Part shown: positions 1 to 11,900 of the stretch, piece by piece
How positions within the stretch are numbered: the stretch's first letter is position 1
How the letters are laid out: every line of letters starts with the position of its first letter
NCBI RefSeq assembly: GCF_035083965.1
Contig: NC_089724.1
Location: 11,650,910-11,714,909, forward strand
DNA length: 64,000 nucleotides
From: Branchiostoma lanceolatum
Taxonomy: Eukaryota > Chordata > Leptocardii > Amphioxiformes > Branchiostomatidae
Direction of reading: 5' to 3'
Program-made: the position numbers and the translations under genes
Notes under the pieces: model-generated
What the model was told of the DNA's origin: nothing
What the model saw: only the letters and a program-made list of their open reading frames with translations
The model's database searches: none

Positions 1-1218
1 TATCGGAACGTGGGCGAATCACCCCCGACCTTCACACGACCAAAAACAAAGAAGAACACTAAAAGCAGTATTAAAGCTAGCCATGATCCGAATTCGATCT
101 CTCGGTGATGTTAACAACATAATAGAATAATTATTTTAATTAAAACCGCAAATGACCCCTATTTTGAAAGTCGCTGAATATGTCCATTTAAATTCGTGAG
201 AGGGTCTGCAATCGGTCGGGGTTTAGTCAGGAGATATTCGGCAGTCTGCGGCTAGAGGTCGGGATGGTTGGGAGTAAGCTAGAAAGCATTCGGGGCCCAT
301 TCGGGAGTAATTCGTGTACTGGTTAGGAGATGATCGGCGCATCTTCGGCGCATGTTCGGCGCCAAAGATAGGTGTGGCCCAAAAACTGGTCAGACTGCTC
401 CCGAACTACCGCCGACCCGAGTCGGCTAGCATTCGGGAGCCATGTTCGCATTCGGCTATGTGTAACCTAGGCTTCAGGTGCCGTTACTCACTACTTTGTT
501 GACTATTTCTACCTCAGGTGCCGTTACGAATACTCATCCTTACCTCGCCACACCTTTAATCATCTGCACCGTCTCTGACCGGCTTACCTCTCTGCCAATC
601 TGCTAGCCTGCACCGCTTTACTGCTATATCTTTTTCAGTCGGCAAAGGAGATTACCTCAACGTATCCACCCCCTCCCCCTCTCTTGCTCATAACACCAGC
701 TTTCCCAACGTGAACGTGCGTGTATGTTTGCTTCCATGGATCTGCAGGTTATTGACAAATGTTAGAATGTGACCAGCCATACAAGTACGGCGACCTTAAG
801 CTTTGTCTTGATCTAGAACCCCTCTTATAGAAGTAATAAAGGATTGTGACAAGAGGTGAGTGCAGCTTGCGTTCCCTTCAACTTTATTCCTGGAATGTTT
901 CGAAGTATACCTACTAGTACTAACTACAGATCAGCTGACAACATCAGGCCCGCAGTACAGCTCACTTCGATTTCTGATACTTCTTTACTACTTCAACGAT
1001 CTGTGCCTCGTGACTACTGGCGACAAATCTAAAAGAGCGCAACGCTACTTCAAGATATTAGCAAAATCTAATATTCTGCTCTCAGCAATTTTTTCTGTGG
1101 CTATTGAAGCCTATTCTGCATACAGTAGTTTCTCTGCTCACAAGGCAATATCGAACACGATTCTGACTACATCATATCTGCGCGTTGGGTAACCGTTTGT
1201 GCCTGAAACCTGCGCTGA
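1..1218. other. Non-coding flank, no gene seen
   Basis: I see no exon that can be supported here. Positions 200-450 are rich in repeated TTCGG/TTCGGG words, like an old degraded repeat. The short open frames lack family motifs and splice context. The stretch probably holds the 3' untranslated region of the minus-strand peptide gene that ends at 1219. Confidence 0.5.
883..888 (-). terminator. Candidate polyadenylation signal of the peptide precursor gene
   Basis: AATAAA on the minus strand, about 330 bases after the stop codon at 1219. It is the nearest canonical hexamer downstream; use of it is inferred. Confidence 0.35.
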
Positions 1219-2435
1219 TTAACCATACAGGGCCAGGAAGCCTTGCGGGTTGGGCATCAGTTTGCTCCAGGTTACCACGCGGGACCCCTTCCACTTGGAG
1301 GATCTCCTTCGTCCGTCGCTGGTGTCCCGGGACTCGTCTATCTTCACGGCGGCGGGGCCCTGGCGGAGCGGCAGGAACTGGAAGGGCTGGGCAGGGTGCA
1401 GGAAGTCCTCGACTGTGGTCCGTCTGCCGCCGCCGACTCGCGGAGAACGGGGCGACAGAGGCACGCTGGGTGTGTCCATGTTCGGTAACATGACTCCACC
1501 TGAAGAATCACACACATCGAAGGTCGTTAGATATTGATTTAAAGACAAGAATCTCGAGCATACTTTCACGTGGAAGTAACTTACAAATAGCCTGGGTGCC
1601 ATCCGATTATTAATCGGATATCTACCGTCCGATAGTAATCCGGTCTCCATGACCCGTCCCTCCGTCCAGGGACGGGAATTTGCTTGTTGGGATCAAGGAC
1701 AATATAATGTCCTTGTTGGGATGAACAAGAATTTCACTCCATCCGTCCAAATATCTGAACTTAAATGAAATCGATGAAAATGTTTTCGAAAGTTAAAAAT
1801 GACAAACCTATCAACAAAAATCAACAACACCTGATCCCAAACCATGATTAAAGCTGAGACAGCCCTGTCCGCCAGTGATTCGGTAGTGATCCGGTAGTAA
1901 TCAGATGGCACACAGCAAAAGATCATGTATTCATCTTTTTCAACGTTCGTAATATGAAATAGGTAAAAATTTCATATTTTACTTCGATGTGGACAGAGCC
2001 CTGCTATCAGATTAGAATATGCCGGTATCCATATCGTATTAACCACCCTGTGTTTTTTTCTCCCATAGCAGCACGCAGTATCTCATTGATAAACAGACAA
2101 ACTACTTTCGCTGCAGGTGGCTTTTCGATTAGCGAAGAAGAATAGTGAGATGGTGTGGTACTAATCAGCGCACGGTCGCTATGACGTGGCTTCAAAAATT
2201 ATCACGATAAAATTGGATCTTTCCCTTGTTTCCCTTAAATCAGTCTGTGCTTTGGAAAACGACACTCTCTTCGTTTCAAAATTCTATCCAGTTGCTTGAG
2301 TAACTATTTTTGGCGACACTCTCTTCTGTCTGTACCACACGGAGACTTACTTTCCACTCCTTCTTGGAGAGGAATTCCGTCGGCACCGACCCAGGCTGCC
2401 AGCAGCAGTAGAATCGTCAGTGTTCCGGGCATCAT
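1219..2435 (-). CDS. Putative secreted peptide precursor with C-terminal amidation signal (two exons)
   Basis: Exons 2435-2351 and 1499-1219. The donor is a strong GTAAGT; the acceptor is TTCTTCAG; both junctions are phase 1, so the join is in frame and gives 121 residues. Residues 1-19 are a hydrophobic signal peptide (Leu run at 9-12, probable cleavage after Gly17-Ala18). Basic processing sites stand at Arg54-Arg55 and Arg92-Arg93-Arg94. The protein ends Phe-Leu-Ala-Leu-Tyr-Gly-stop; a final Gly is the usual donor for an amide. Cleavage after Arg94 would release a 26-residue peptide, Ser95 to Tyr120-amide, containing WSKLMPNPQGF. I do not recognise a known hormone family. It could instead be a small secreted protein or a chance exon pair, but the in-phase splice and clear signal peptide argue for a gene. 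A second Met follows the first directly, so either could start. Confidence 0.6.
1643..1745 (+). repeat. Dispersed repeat copy 1 (related to 11262-11336)
   Basis: The run CCGTCCCT...TTTGCTTGTTGGGA...TTTCACTCC recurs, inverted, at 11262-11336. This copy carries an extra 18 bases starting CAAGGACAATATAATG, flanked on both sides by CTTGTTGGGAT, as if a very short insertion had duplicated its target. Confidence 0.55.
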
Positions 2436-2968
2436 AAATGTCGTCCTGAGTACAAACAAATTAAAACATATCAAAGAAGGGATTTCTACATTCGATTAAT
2501 GAGACAGACATTCACAGATGCTCAAACCCGCAGATTCCGGCCGTATCTAGCCAAAGGCCGATCGCGACTTGAACTGGACAGGTTTTTTAGAGTGAGGGGT
2601 CGTTTTGGCAAATGCATGTGGTTGGAGCGAAGTGAAGCTATATGACAGGGACGGGTATCATGCTTTGATAAAAATGGCAAAAGGGTGTCGACCTCTGGGT
2701 GTCGACCATAGTGAATAAAGAGCGTTAAGCTAAAACAGTAACTTAGTAAGTGCTGGAATCTTCTCTCCAAACAAATCGGGTCGGATGAAAGATTGTGTAG
2801 CAGACAGCGACTTATGCTTCGGTCCCAATTGGAACAAGACTGGCAATGATAAAAAGACATTGCCATGGCGACGGTGGTTGTTGATTTAATACTTACTGTA
2901 CCCTGCTTAGGGCACTGATAGGTGGTGCTGTTCATACGGGATTTCTAACGAAAAGGGTTGATGGACAA

Positions 2969-3003
2969 ATACATACACACACACAGTGACACACACACAC
3001 ACA
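2969..3003. repeat. (CA)n microsatellite
   Basis: Interrupted run of ACACAC dinucleotides. Confidence 0.8.
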
Positions 3004-3952
3004 GACAACAACAGTACAACTACATTCTACCATACACACCCCACCACCAAAACGAACATCCATTTCATCACAGCCTGACCATGACAATTAAAAACAGCCC
3101 ACTGATTGGGTTCCCACCATACACAATGACTATAATTCTACTCTGATACTAGTGATAGGACTGCTGCTTACATGAACAACATGTTAGGCAAAGTCTACAC
3201 AAATTCTAACATCATAGTCCACCTACCAACAGACACGGCACACACAATAAAACAACAGCCTTTGTAAACAATATGTTCCAATAATTAAGACCTCTAAAAC
3301 GTGAATGGCCAGGACTTTCCTCGGGGATGTTAGTTAATAGGACTTTCTATGGAATGTCAGGATGGAATTTGAGTCCCACTGAAATACCAGGAACACCAGT
3401 CCTAAAGGAATGCCAGTAATTTGTCCTAATGAAATTCTGAAGTGATGTTTTATACAGCAGTTTGTTTTTTTAGCACTTTTTTTACCGTAACTGGATTAAG
3501 GAAAAGTTGCTTCAACCAACGATGCAATCCTTTTTTAGAATACTTTTCTAACGTCCGTTTGCCGCATGAATTCCTAGCTATACAATAATATTGGTACGTT
3601 TGATTTATTTTGCTTGTCTACATATGTATGTATGGTGTCACCATGAAAGAGGCGGTGGTCCGGACATCCATGTTGACATGGATTGATCATCATGGCACGA
3701 GTCGCTCTATCACACATTGGGGGTTGGGGTTGTATATGAATTTGACGTAAGCCGTCGGCCTCATGTTTTGGGGAAAGCCTAGCTAAAGCCCACCACACTT
3801 GCCGATAGGTAAGGCGGACGGCGCCAGTGGACACTGGCTAAAAGCAAACATTCGGGAATTGGAAAGAAGAACTACAGCAACCCTTCCCCATAAGCACTGA
3901 AATCTTGCTACAGAAACAGCACGAAACATTACAGCTCGATATGACACCAGGC

Positions 3953-4046
3953 TAGCCTGAGTACCATCCTCCGTAGGTACGTTAGCAAGCGACAAGCATT
4001 GAGCCAGCGGTCACTACGGCCTGAGGATGGTACTCAGATCAGGCTA
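3953..4046. mobile_element. 94-bp MITE with 9-bp target duplication
   Basis: The element begins TAGCCTGA and ends TCAGGCTA. The inverted arms continue as GAGTACCATCCTC, with one 5-base gap between arms. It is flanked on both sides by the direct repeat ACACCAGGC (3944-3952 and 4047-4055). A 9-bp duplication suits Mutator- or Merlin-type transposition; the superfamily is not certain. Confidence 0.75.
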
Positions 4047-6351
4047 ACACCAGGCACGAGAAGAAGTCCATCACTTTTTACACTCTGATAGCCAAATAAC
4101 GTACATTGCGTGATTAGCATTCTAATGTCGTTATAGCATTGAGGTAATCAAATATTGTAAAGAAAGCTTTTAAAGTAAAAAGCAGTCCATTACATCCTCC
4201 TTAGAAAGTGGACATCCAAGAACAAACATGGACCAAACAGCCAAAGCCACAAAACTTACCTGGAGAGTCAAATCAAACGTCTTCTTCGTAGGTTGCCGAC
4301 GTCTGTCCGTATCACTCCTCCAATCTGCACTGGTGCGTCGATAGCCCGAGACCTTTTATCTAGTCCCTCCTTTGACAACTCATGACGGGTCACGTGCTCT
4401 CTGAACGGAATTCAGTTTGACGTACACACTGCCGCCAACGTACCTGCAGCTTTTGTCTGAACAATGTGTTGTTACAGCACCGTGGAAGAGCTTCTCCTTG
4501 GTAGACCGGCTGACGTATTAGTACTGTATTATTTCTGGTATTCGATAATGATATTTTTTACGTTTAATCTGTAATATATCATTAGTAATCAATCTTTTGT
4601 TATATATTTGTTCCTTATGTTTATTTCATCATTTGTTATACCTTTGTTCGTTATGTATTATATCACAATTGTATAGTAACTAATATTTGTTAAGTTAATG
4701 GAGGAGAATTTCTTATAAGCCATGTGGGCTTCTTTTCTCCTCCGGCAAACTGGAGAAGCAAAGTGTGGGGTGGCAATGGTAACCTGGTGACGGAACAGGA
4801 CATGCTGGATGACCATACATTGGCACAGGCGTTAATAGATACGCGGGGACTAAAAGTTTTTGATATGTTGCAACTTTTTGCTTCTGAATTCTATGAGATG
4901 TTCCCGAGTTCAGCGAGGTTTTCTAACGGTCATAACGCCCATGCAACAGACCTATAGAAGCAGTGGGGCGCCAATCAAGAATGGTGCCACTCTTTCTTTA
5001 TGCCAGGGTCGCTGTAATTTCCGCGCGGACTATCTTCATTACCACCCCCCGTGTTCTTACCACGAGTTCCTCTCCCCACTCGGCGCCTCAGACGCACATG
5101 TACAGTCCTATGATGTCATAGGTCCGTCAGCTTCGCCCGGAATGAAGACGTGCGCCGACAGTCCGATCAGCGGAGCAGACCAAATTTGGTAGTGGTATCA
5201 GCACAAACAGGTTTAGCCTGCGATTCAGCCTCCTTGGCTCTCAACAAACAAGCAGGAGAATGAAACCTAAAGCAGACACACTCGAGAGAAGTAGAACTTT
5301 CCAAAAAAATCCAAATGACCATCATTTGTACCCGTACCTGTTTAATACCTCACAGCTCATAGGCCTTTCAAGTATGATTTATCATATTCTACATAAAACG
5401 ACTTATCTTCCTGTCATCTGTACAAATATCCAGGTCAGGTAATTTTCTGATACGGTGTTTTCATCACCAAGGGTATTTGCGTATAGGACTACATGGAGAG
5501 TCCAGAGGTAGTTGAACAGGCTTCACTTGAAGTCAGACGGAACAGTAAGTTCAAAACAATTCAACATGCCATGAGGGTCTTCCTCACAGGTATGAATTCA
5601 ATACCCAAACACGACATATAGCATGTGGTTACACAATAACAGCGTCTCCATATGGCGAGGAAGACCAACAAAACCTTGACGGACCCAAGATTGATGATGT
5701 ACACGGCAACGGACTGTAACAAGTCAAAGATCCTCAATAATAGCGTCATGACAAGTTTACTCAAAATCGAATTAGCTAGAAATAAATTTCGAGTCAAAAC
5801 TCACCGAACACCAAAAAATCTTTCCCACACATCAAACATAAAAAACATCATTTTCTGAAGTTTGACTAGAGCTCAGGTTCTTAGTTATACTTTTATACTA
5901 AATGTCATAAAACCTCGTATTTATAGCATCTCATATAGGTGAACAAAAGACGCAGTTGGTTGCGAAATAAATATAGGACTAATATCGTGATGTTACGCTG
6001 CTTTATTTTCTATTAGGGGCAATCCAAAGACACCTAATGCGTTATGGATCCCTTGCGTATTACAATGCATCAAAGGTAAATCAAAGTGAATCATTATTTT
6101 CTTAAAAATTAGTTTCAACTAATTCTGTCATTTTGAACTCTTCTATAGACGACAGGGCTACGATGGTTAGAGGCAAACAGAAATATTTACACTTGATAAA
6201 AAGTGTAAAACGAGCTGAAGTGTTACATCAGCTTCGATAGGGCTTTGTCAGTACCAGAGGAGAGTACACCATGTGTGGCCATGTATGGTTCTTCCTCCAC
6301 AGCATGTCTCAGTGTTAGGGAGTCTATTAGAATTAAAGGAATTCAATCTGA

Positions 6352-7330
6352 CGACGTGGAATTCATCGTTTTTAGTGATGAACTCCACGGCCGTGGAATT
6401 CATGGTTTTAGTGATGAATTCCACGGCCATTCCAAGACGGTTTAGTGATGAACTCAACAGCAATGCCGTCACTAATAGCGGCTATCCTGGTTAATGAATG
6501 AATGAAAGACCTTTATTGTACATTTATGCTTAAACAAGCTAAGTACAGGTCATGGAGATAAGCAAAGGACTACATACAGTGGTGATAATATAACGTAATA
6601 TAATGTGATATCTTACTGTGTCTAATAGGACTAATCTATACTTGTCTACTATTTACAGGTTCGACTTCTTCTCGCTTCATAAGGCAATTGTAGATGTATG
6701 TAGATATGGAACTCGTAATACATGGTTTGTTCAGTTTCATTATAAATAGGAATTTTTCAGTGCTGTTTATATATTTAAAACTAGGGAACTTATCTTGTAT
6801 ATAAGTATAAGGATATTTCTCTCATCGTTGTATAATGTACATTCCACAACAAAATGACTTTCGTCCTCAATTCTATCTAAATTACAAAATTGACAAATTC
6901 TTTCTTGCAGAGGAATGTGGTTGTGCCTGCCCTGTTAATGTATTTGACATCAATATATTTCAAATTGCCATATTTGTCCATGGAATTGGCCATAATATCT
7001 CTTCCCTACGTACCTCAACAATACAAAGGTCTTTTGAATTTCAACTCAGATATCCACCACCACTATACTGTACGATGAATTCCACGGCGAATCGTCGCTA
7101 TTAGTGACGGCATTGCCGTTGAGTTCATCATTAAATCTTCTCGGAATGGCCGTGGAGTTCATCACTAAATTGATGAATTCCACGGCGAATCGTCGCTATT
7201 AGTGTCGGCATTGCCGTTGAGTTCATCACTAAATCGTCTCTAAATGGCGGTGGAATTCATCTCTAAAACGATTAATTCCACGGCCGTGGAGTTCATCACC
7301 CTATTGATGAATTGCACGACCATGGAGTTC
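6352..7330. mobile_element. Foldback-type element with long modular inverted arms
   Basis: Left arm about 6352-6482, right arm about 7072-7330, inverted to each other. Both are built from short modules around GAATTCCACGGCCGTGG and AGTTCATCACTAAA. The right arm contains the module set twice with a period near 97 bp. The space between the arms is filled by the 3' end of a LINE in minus orientation. No transposase is seen. Arm boundaries are approximate. Confidence 0.65.
6494..7071 (-). pseudogene. LINE 3' end, degenerate (non-LTR retrotransposon C-terminus and 3'UTR)
   Basis: Read on the minus strand, a short frame near 6920-6770 gives the LINE C-terminal Cys/His cluster: C-x2-C, then EDESHFVVEC and LY, the usual tail of CR1/Jockey-type polymerases. 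It stops early. The 3' end reads AATAAAGGTCTTTCATTCAT followed by ATTC repeats at 6494-6520. There is no reverse transcriptase core, so this is a 5'-truncated, inactive copy. It lies exactly between the arms of the foldback element. Confidence 0.65.
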
Positions 7331-7995
7331 AACAATCCACGGTCTTCGGACATACCTGAATAACAATTTTACTGTAGATCTGAGTGGTCATGTACATGTA
7401 TACATAAGCCTGACACATCTGTTTAACACATATGGCTGGTTGTCTAGATTTTCTTTGACGAATGTCCCCAGGGGGGGTGTAGGACCCACTTCCATTCCTT
7501 TGTACTGCTAACATTCCAAACATTCTTATTGTCTTAAAATTCCTATAGACAAATTCCTGTACAATTCCTAGAGTTCTTGCAAACTGTGCGTGGTACTGGA
7601 TCTAACACGTGGAAAATCTAACCTTGGAAGCAGGCTCTTCTACGGGCGCGCTGTTTTCTGGTTGCTACTGTGTTTTGATGATTACAATTTGCATTAACTG
7701 CCATCGGCAACATCAGGGTTACTGAAACCACCAGAAAACGGTCAAAATTTATGAATTTGTCATCTTATCATTAGAGAAAAGGGCCGCAGTAAAGCCTGAA
7801 TTGGGTGCTATAAAAATCGCACAACGGTGGATGAAATTTTGAACATCGTTCGGCCCTCGGTGATAGCTGATTTTAGCTGCAATTTACCTGCGATTTACCT
7901 GCGATCATCGTGCGATATGCTATCGTAGGTGCATCGTGCGATGTATGTGACCGGAGCCACCGCATATTTGAAATGTCTTCGGATGCAAAGAGACC

Positions 7996-8640
7996 CTTTG
8001 GAGACTGTGTCCCTGTCCTTGGTGCTGACTGTGTTTCCCTGTCCCTGATTGTGTTTCCCTGTCCCTGATTGTGTTTCCCTGACCCTGATTTGATTACAGC
8101 TGGTACTCTGGTAGTCACAGATGCCACACATTCTCAATTGTCCAGAGACTTTATTGTTTAACCACATAATACATATCATAAAACATATTTGAAAGGTCTT
8201 GGGATGTAAAGAGGCCCTTTGGAGGCTGTTTCCCTGTCTTAGGTGCTGACAGTGTTTCTCTGTCCTTGGTGCTGAGTGTTTTCCTGTCCTTTGTGCTGAC
8301 TGTGTTTTTGTACTGGCTGAGTGTTTCCCTGTCCCTGGTGCTGACTGTGTTTCCCTGTCCCTGGTGCTGACTGTGTTTCCCTGTCCCTGGTGCTGACTAT
8401 GTTTCCCTGTCCCTGGTGCTGACCTTGTTACCCTGCCCTGTGCTTCCCTGTGCATAATTCTGACCATGTTTCCCTGTCCCTAGTCTGACTGTGTTTCCCT
8501 GTCCCTGGTGCTGACTGTGTTTCCCTGTCCCTGGTGCTGACCTTGTTACCCTGCCCTGTGCTTCCCTGTGCATAATTCTGACCATGTTTCCCTGTCCCTG
8601 ATTCTGACTGTGTTACCCAGCCCCCGACTGTGTTCCCCAC
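7996..8640. repeat. Minisatellite, about 26-bp unit, with higher-order repeats
   Basis: The unit CTGTGTTTCCCTGTCCCTGG plus TGCTGA is repeated with variants. A longer block containing CCTTGTTACCCTGCCCTGTG occurs at about 8421 and again at about 8538 (period near 118 bp). The left part (from 7968) is partly duplicated at 8188 (about 220 bp apart). Open minus-strand frames across it are translations of the repeat, not genes. Confidence 0.85.
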
Positions 8641-8921
8641 TCCTGGTCTATTGCCACTTGCCCCTAACTAAAATCTAGACTACAGGTGGCATGCATCTTC
8701 ACTAGCTTTGTGTTTCTGGGGAAGATATGGGGAATATGGCAGGAAAAATATGTGTGTTGGTAATGGCAACCATAGAATAGAAATACAAAGTACTGCCATC
8801 TTCTTATTGATACACAGTACATTTTTACAACATGCATAAAGTAATTCACAATGCCCCTAAGGCCAGTGACATTATCCAGACTTTTGACATCCGATGTCAA
8901 AGGTTGTGAATCTTGACAGAA

Positions 8922-11900
8922 CTATGCCTGCATGACTGGACCATCCTGTTTAGCCTCCAACTTGACTCCACTGCTGGCAAATCCAGTTCCACCCTGCAAA
9001 AAAAAAGCACAGACAACTCACTCTTGGCATTTTATTGGATGTTGTCAATAATTCTCCACAGTGTATTGATAATCAACAAGATAAGGTTAAAACTCAGATT
9101 TAAATAGGTCTCGAACTAAACAAATTTTGACTGTAAATTGTGTGCATCTGTATGTTTTCAAAGTTGTATAATAAGTTGTAGTAAAACTCTTGTATAGCAA
9201 ATCTCTGCAACTCAGCCCCTGTAGCTGCAAACAAGCTTTATTCCATGTTGTTATCTTGTGGAAATTAACCAGTCTACTACTACTACTACTTCTGCTAACT
9301 CAGGTTCCACTCTACAAGGGTACTCCTGATCAGACCAATAACTTTTCTTGGTTTTCGGACATTCTAAAGTAAAACATTAAGCAAGAGGCCTCAGCTTTGC
9401 TACTGTTCCTAATTCTAAAATAATTTTTCTGACTTTACTCAAGTTGCACTGTTGAGATAAAGTAAAAAGAGTACAGAACAGCCCATTACTTGTTGTGATT
9501 AAAAATACACCCAGGGAAGACTCCATGCCAGCAGGAGGCAGATGGAGTGGGGAGCCTGTGTTCCTCAGACAATGAACCATGTTCTGTCGCGGGGTACAGC
9601 TGCTAGATTCTCTCCCACTCATGCAAGGAACATGACAGTTGATGTGTAATGATTTCATACCCACCAACTGTGGGGCTAATTTGGCATCAGATAGTAATTT
9701 ACATGGTACCAATACTCTATTAGAGACTCCGGCATGGAGTCAAACCGACAGGCAGAGATGTATATGCCTACTGTCAACAAGCCATTGTGGAAAGAAGCAG
9801 GCTGAATAAAGGGTTTCAGGAACCTGCTGTGCTTTATTTATTCACTCAGAATCTAATGAATAGATGACTAACTGATATGAGACCCTGAGGTATGATTAAA
9901 ATAGTTTTACTATCTATCCAGGCATCAAAGGTTGTAGAAACTATCTGGGAATCTTTAGAATAAACGTTTTCATTTGCTAACTTGGTTGCAGAGTGACCAT
10001 TCTATGTTCCACTTAAATTTTGGGAGAGCAGTTTTGATGTAATTGTTCACTGCAATGACTGGGACTTGGCTACCTACATAGTGGTTCTCAAATATCAATT
10101 GTTTGATAGACAGAACACATCACGTAAGTCAGGCATCCAATGACAATCTGACCTTCCTATGCTGTGCAAGTTTTCATCAATAAAGAAACAGTATTGGTCT
10201 GTTATAAGATCAAAGTAAAAGTCTTCTAGACTTCATACAAAGAGAGTAAAACTACATGTTGTTTTCATTTCTTCTAGACTTCATACAGGGGTACAGGGTA
10301 GTCAAATATCTTATTAAGACACATGGGTATTAATGGATGCACCTTACCCTTTGTATTGGAATAATGTCTCTGTCCTTCAGCTTGTCTCCAGACACCGGAT
10401 CGGTCATGTCTTTCTTAATCAGTCTCTCCACTGAGTCCATAGTCACCACAGCACCGCTACAATGTGAAGTACATTGTAGTAGTCATAAACAAAAACAAAG
10501 AACTGTGCACCAGCTGGGCTTCAGTCTTTCAAGTTTTAGCACAGGCTGATGAACTAAACATGTACATGTCCTAAAGTCGCCCATGCTTCTATGATATGCT
10601 GACACTCATTTATTTAACATGGCTGTTTCTGTCCCCTTGATTATAAAAGCATAACAAAAACATACGCAATGTTCTTAATGTAATTTTGAATGTGTTGATT
10701 TTTATATCTGATCCGAGTTTACACTATCTCAAATTATGACAGACATGGGCATTAAGCAAATACATGTATGGGTATACAAAACTAAACTGATCATGACTAT
10801 CTATGTTGTGTACAGTATATTCCTCACTTGCTGTTCACATACTGATTATACAATAAAGTCAACCATGAACTTACGATGGCCTCAGAACAGCACAAGGAAC
10901 AGAATTCCCAAGAGCATCACCGGTAACAGCACAAACATAACGGACCTACAAAACAAGAGATGCAGAAAAGGGTTCAGATAGGATTTACATCTCTGATTCA
11001 TATTTTGGTTTGAAAATCACTGACATCGATACATTTTGAGCAGTTCCACATTTTTCAGCAGTGAGTAAATAGCACAATTTTTAAACACAAGTGACAACAC
11101 AGAACATGAGTGACAAGCAGGGCTGTTTCCAGATTTTTTCCTCGTGCCGCTCACTGTTTGGGAGGTAATGTTGTTAATTTTCCTCCATAAATCTGTCATT
11201 TTAAGTTAACTTGTACATTTTCATCAATTTTATGTCATGATTTTTTTACAATTGGAGTGAAACTTTTGTCCGTCCCAACAAGCAAATTTCTGTCCTAGGA
11301 CAGAGGGACGGGTCCTGGAGACAGCCGTGGGGACAAGACAGAACTTTTTGGCCTTGATTGAATCTGGCCTCTCTCTCTAGGCAATCGAATAAAGGTGCTG
11401 CACTAACTTGTTAGGATCTCAGCACCATCTTGTTCAAATTTGGCTGATTTTGCTTCTAACCTATAGAACCACCTTGCCACAAAGTTTAAACGAAGCACTT
11501 TGTGAACCTAAAGGTACCTCTACTTCTCTGACTCGTTGGATAATCACTTTTGCAGCATCATCATCATTACAACATTTGGGTCCATGTTTTGATCTGGCAG
11601 TTTTAATATACCTTGATTGTTATCATGCTGTAAATTCATTTATTTGGGGGGATTTGATTTTGCAGCAGGAGGGGAAACAAGGTTTTCAGAGTGCCTTAAG
11701 TTTGTGGTTGAAACAACTCTGCAGTTCAGTTAGTAATACATTGGATTACAATATATTGGTCACAGTAGTAATACATTGGATTTATTAACAACATTTGCAT
11801 CAACAATGTTTTGATCTAGCAGCTTTAATATACATGTACCTTAACATCATCATACTATAAATTCATGAATTTTCACGAGGATCTGATATTTCGATAGGAG

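Larger units (their letters stand above)
2436..8921. other. Intergenic region between peptide gene and NOSIP; repeats only
   Basis: No supported exon. It holds a CA-rich microsatellite near 2969, a 94-bp MITE at 3953, a foldback element at 6352-7330 with a LINE 3' end, and a minisatellite block at 7996-8640. Frames of 60-140 codons inside it lack family motifs or translate repeats. The NOSIP 3' untranslated region must occupy part of 8900 downward; I could not place its polyadenylation signal. Confidence 0.5.

Noticed and set aside
1185..1537. Three overlapping plus-strand frames
   Set aside because: Antisense shadows of exon 2 of the peptide precursor.
4724..4957. 77-codon plus-strand frame with FFSPPANW and VFDMLQLF
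   Set aside because: No family recognised, no splice partner, and the stop is followed by ordinary intergenic sequence.
7895..8640. Minus-strand frames of up to 190 codons
   Set aside because: They translate the 26-bp minisatellite; composition and repeat period explain the open frame.
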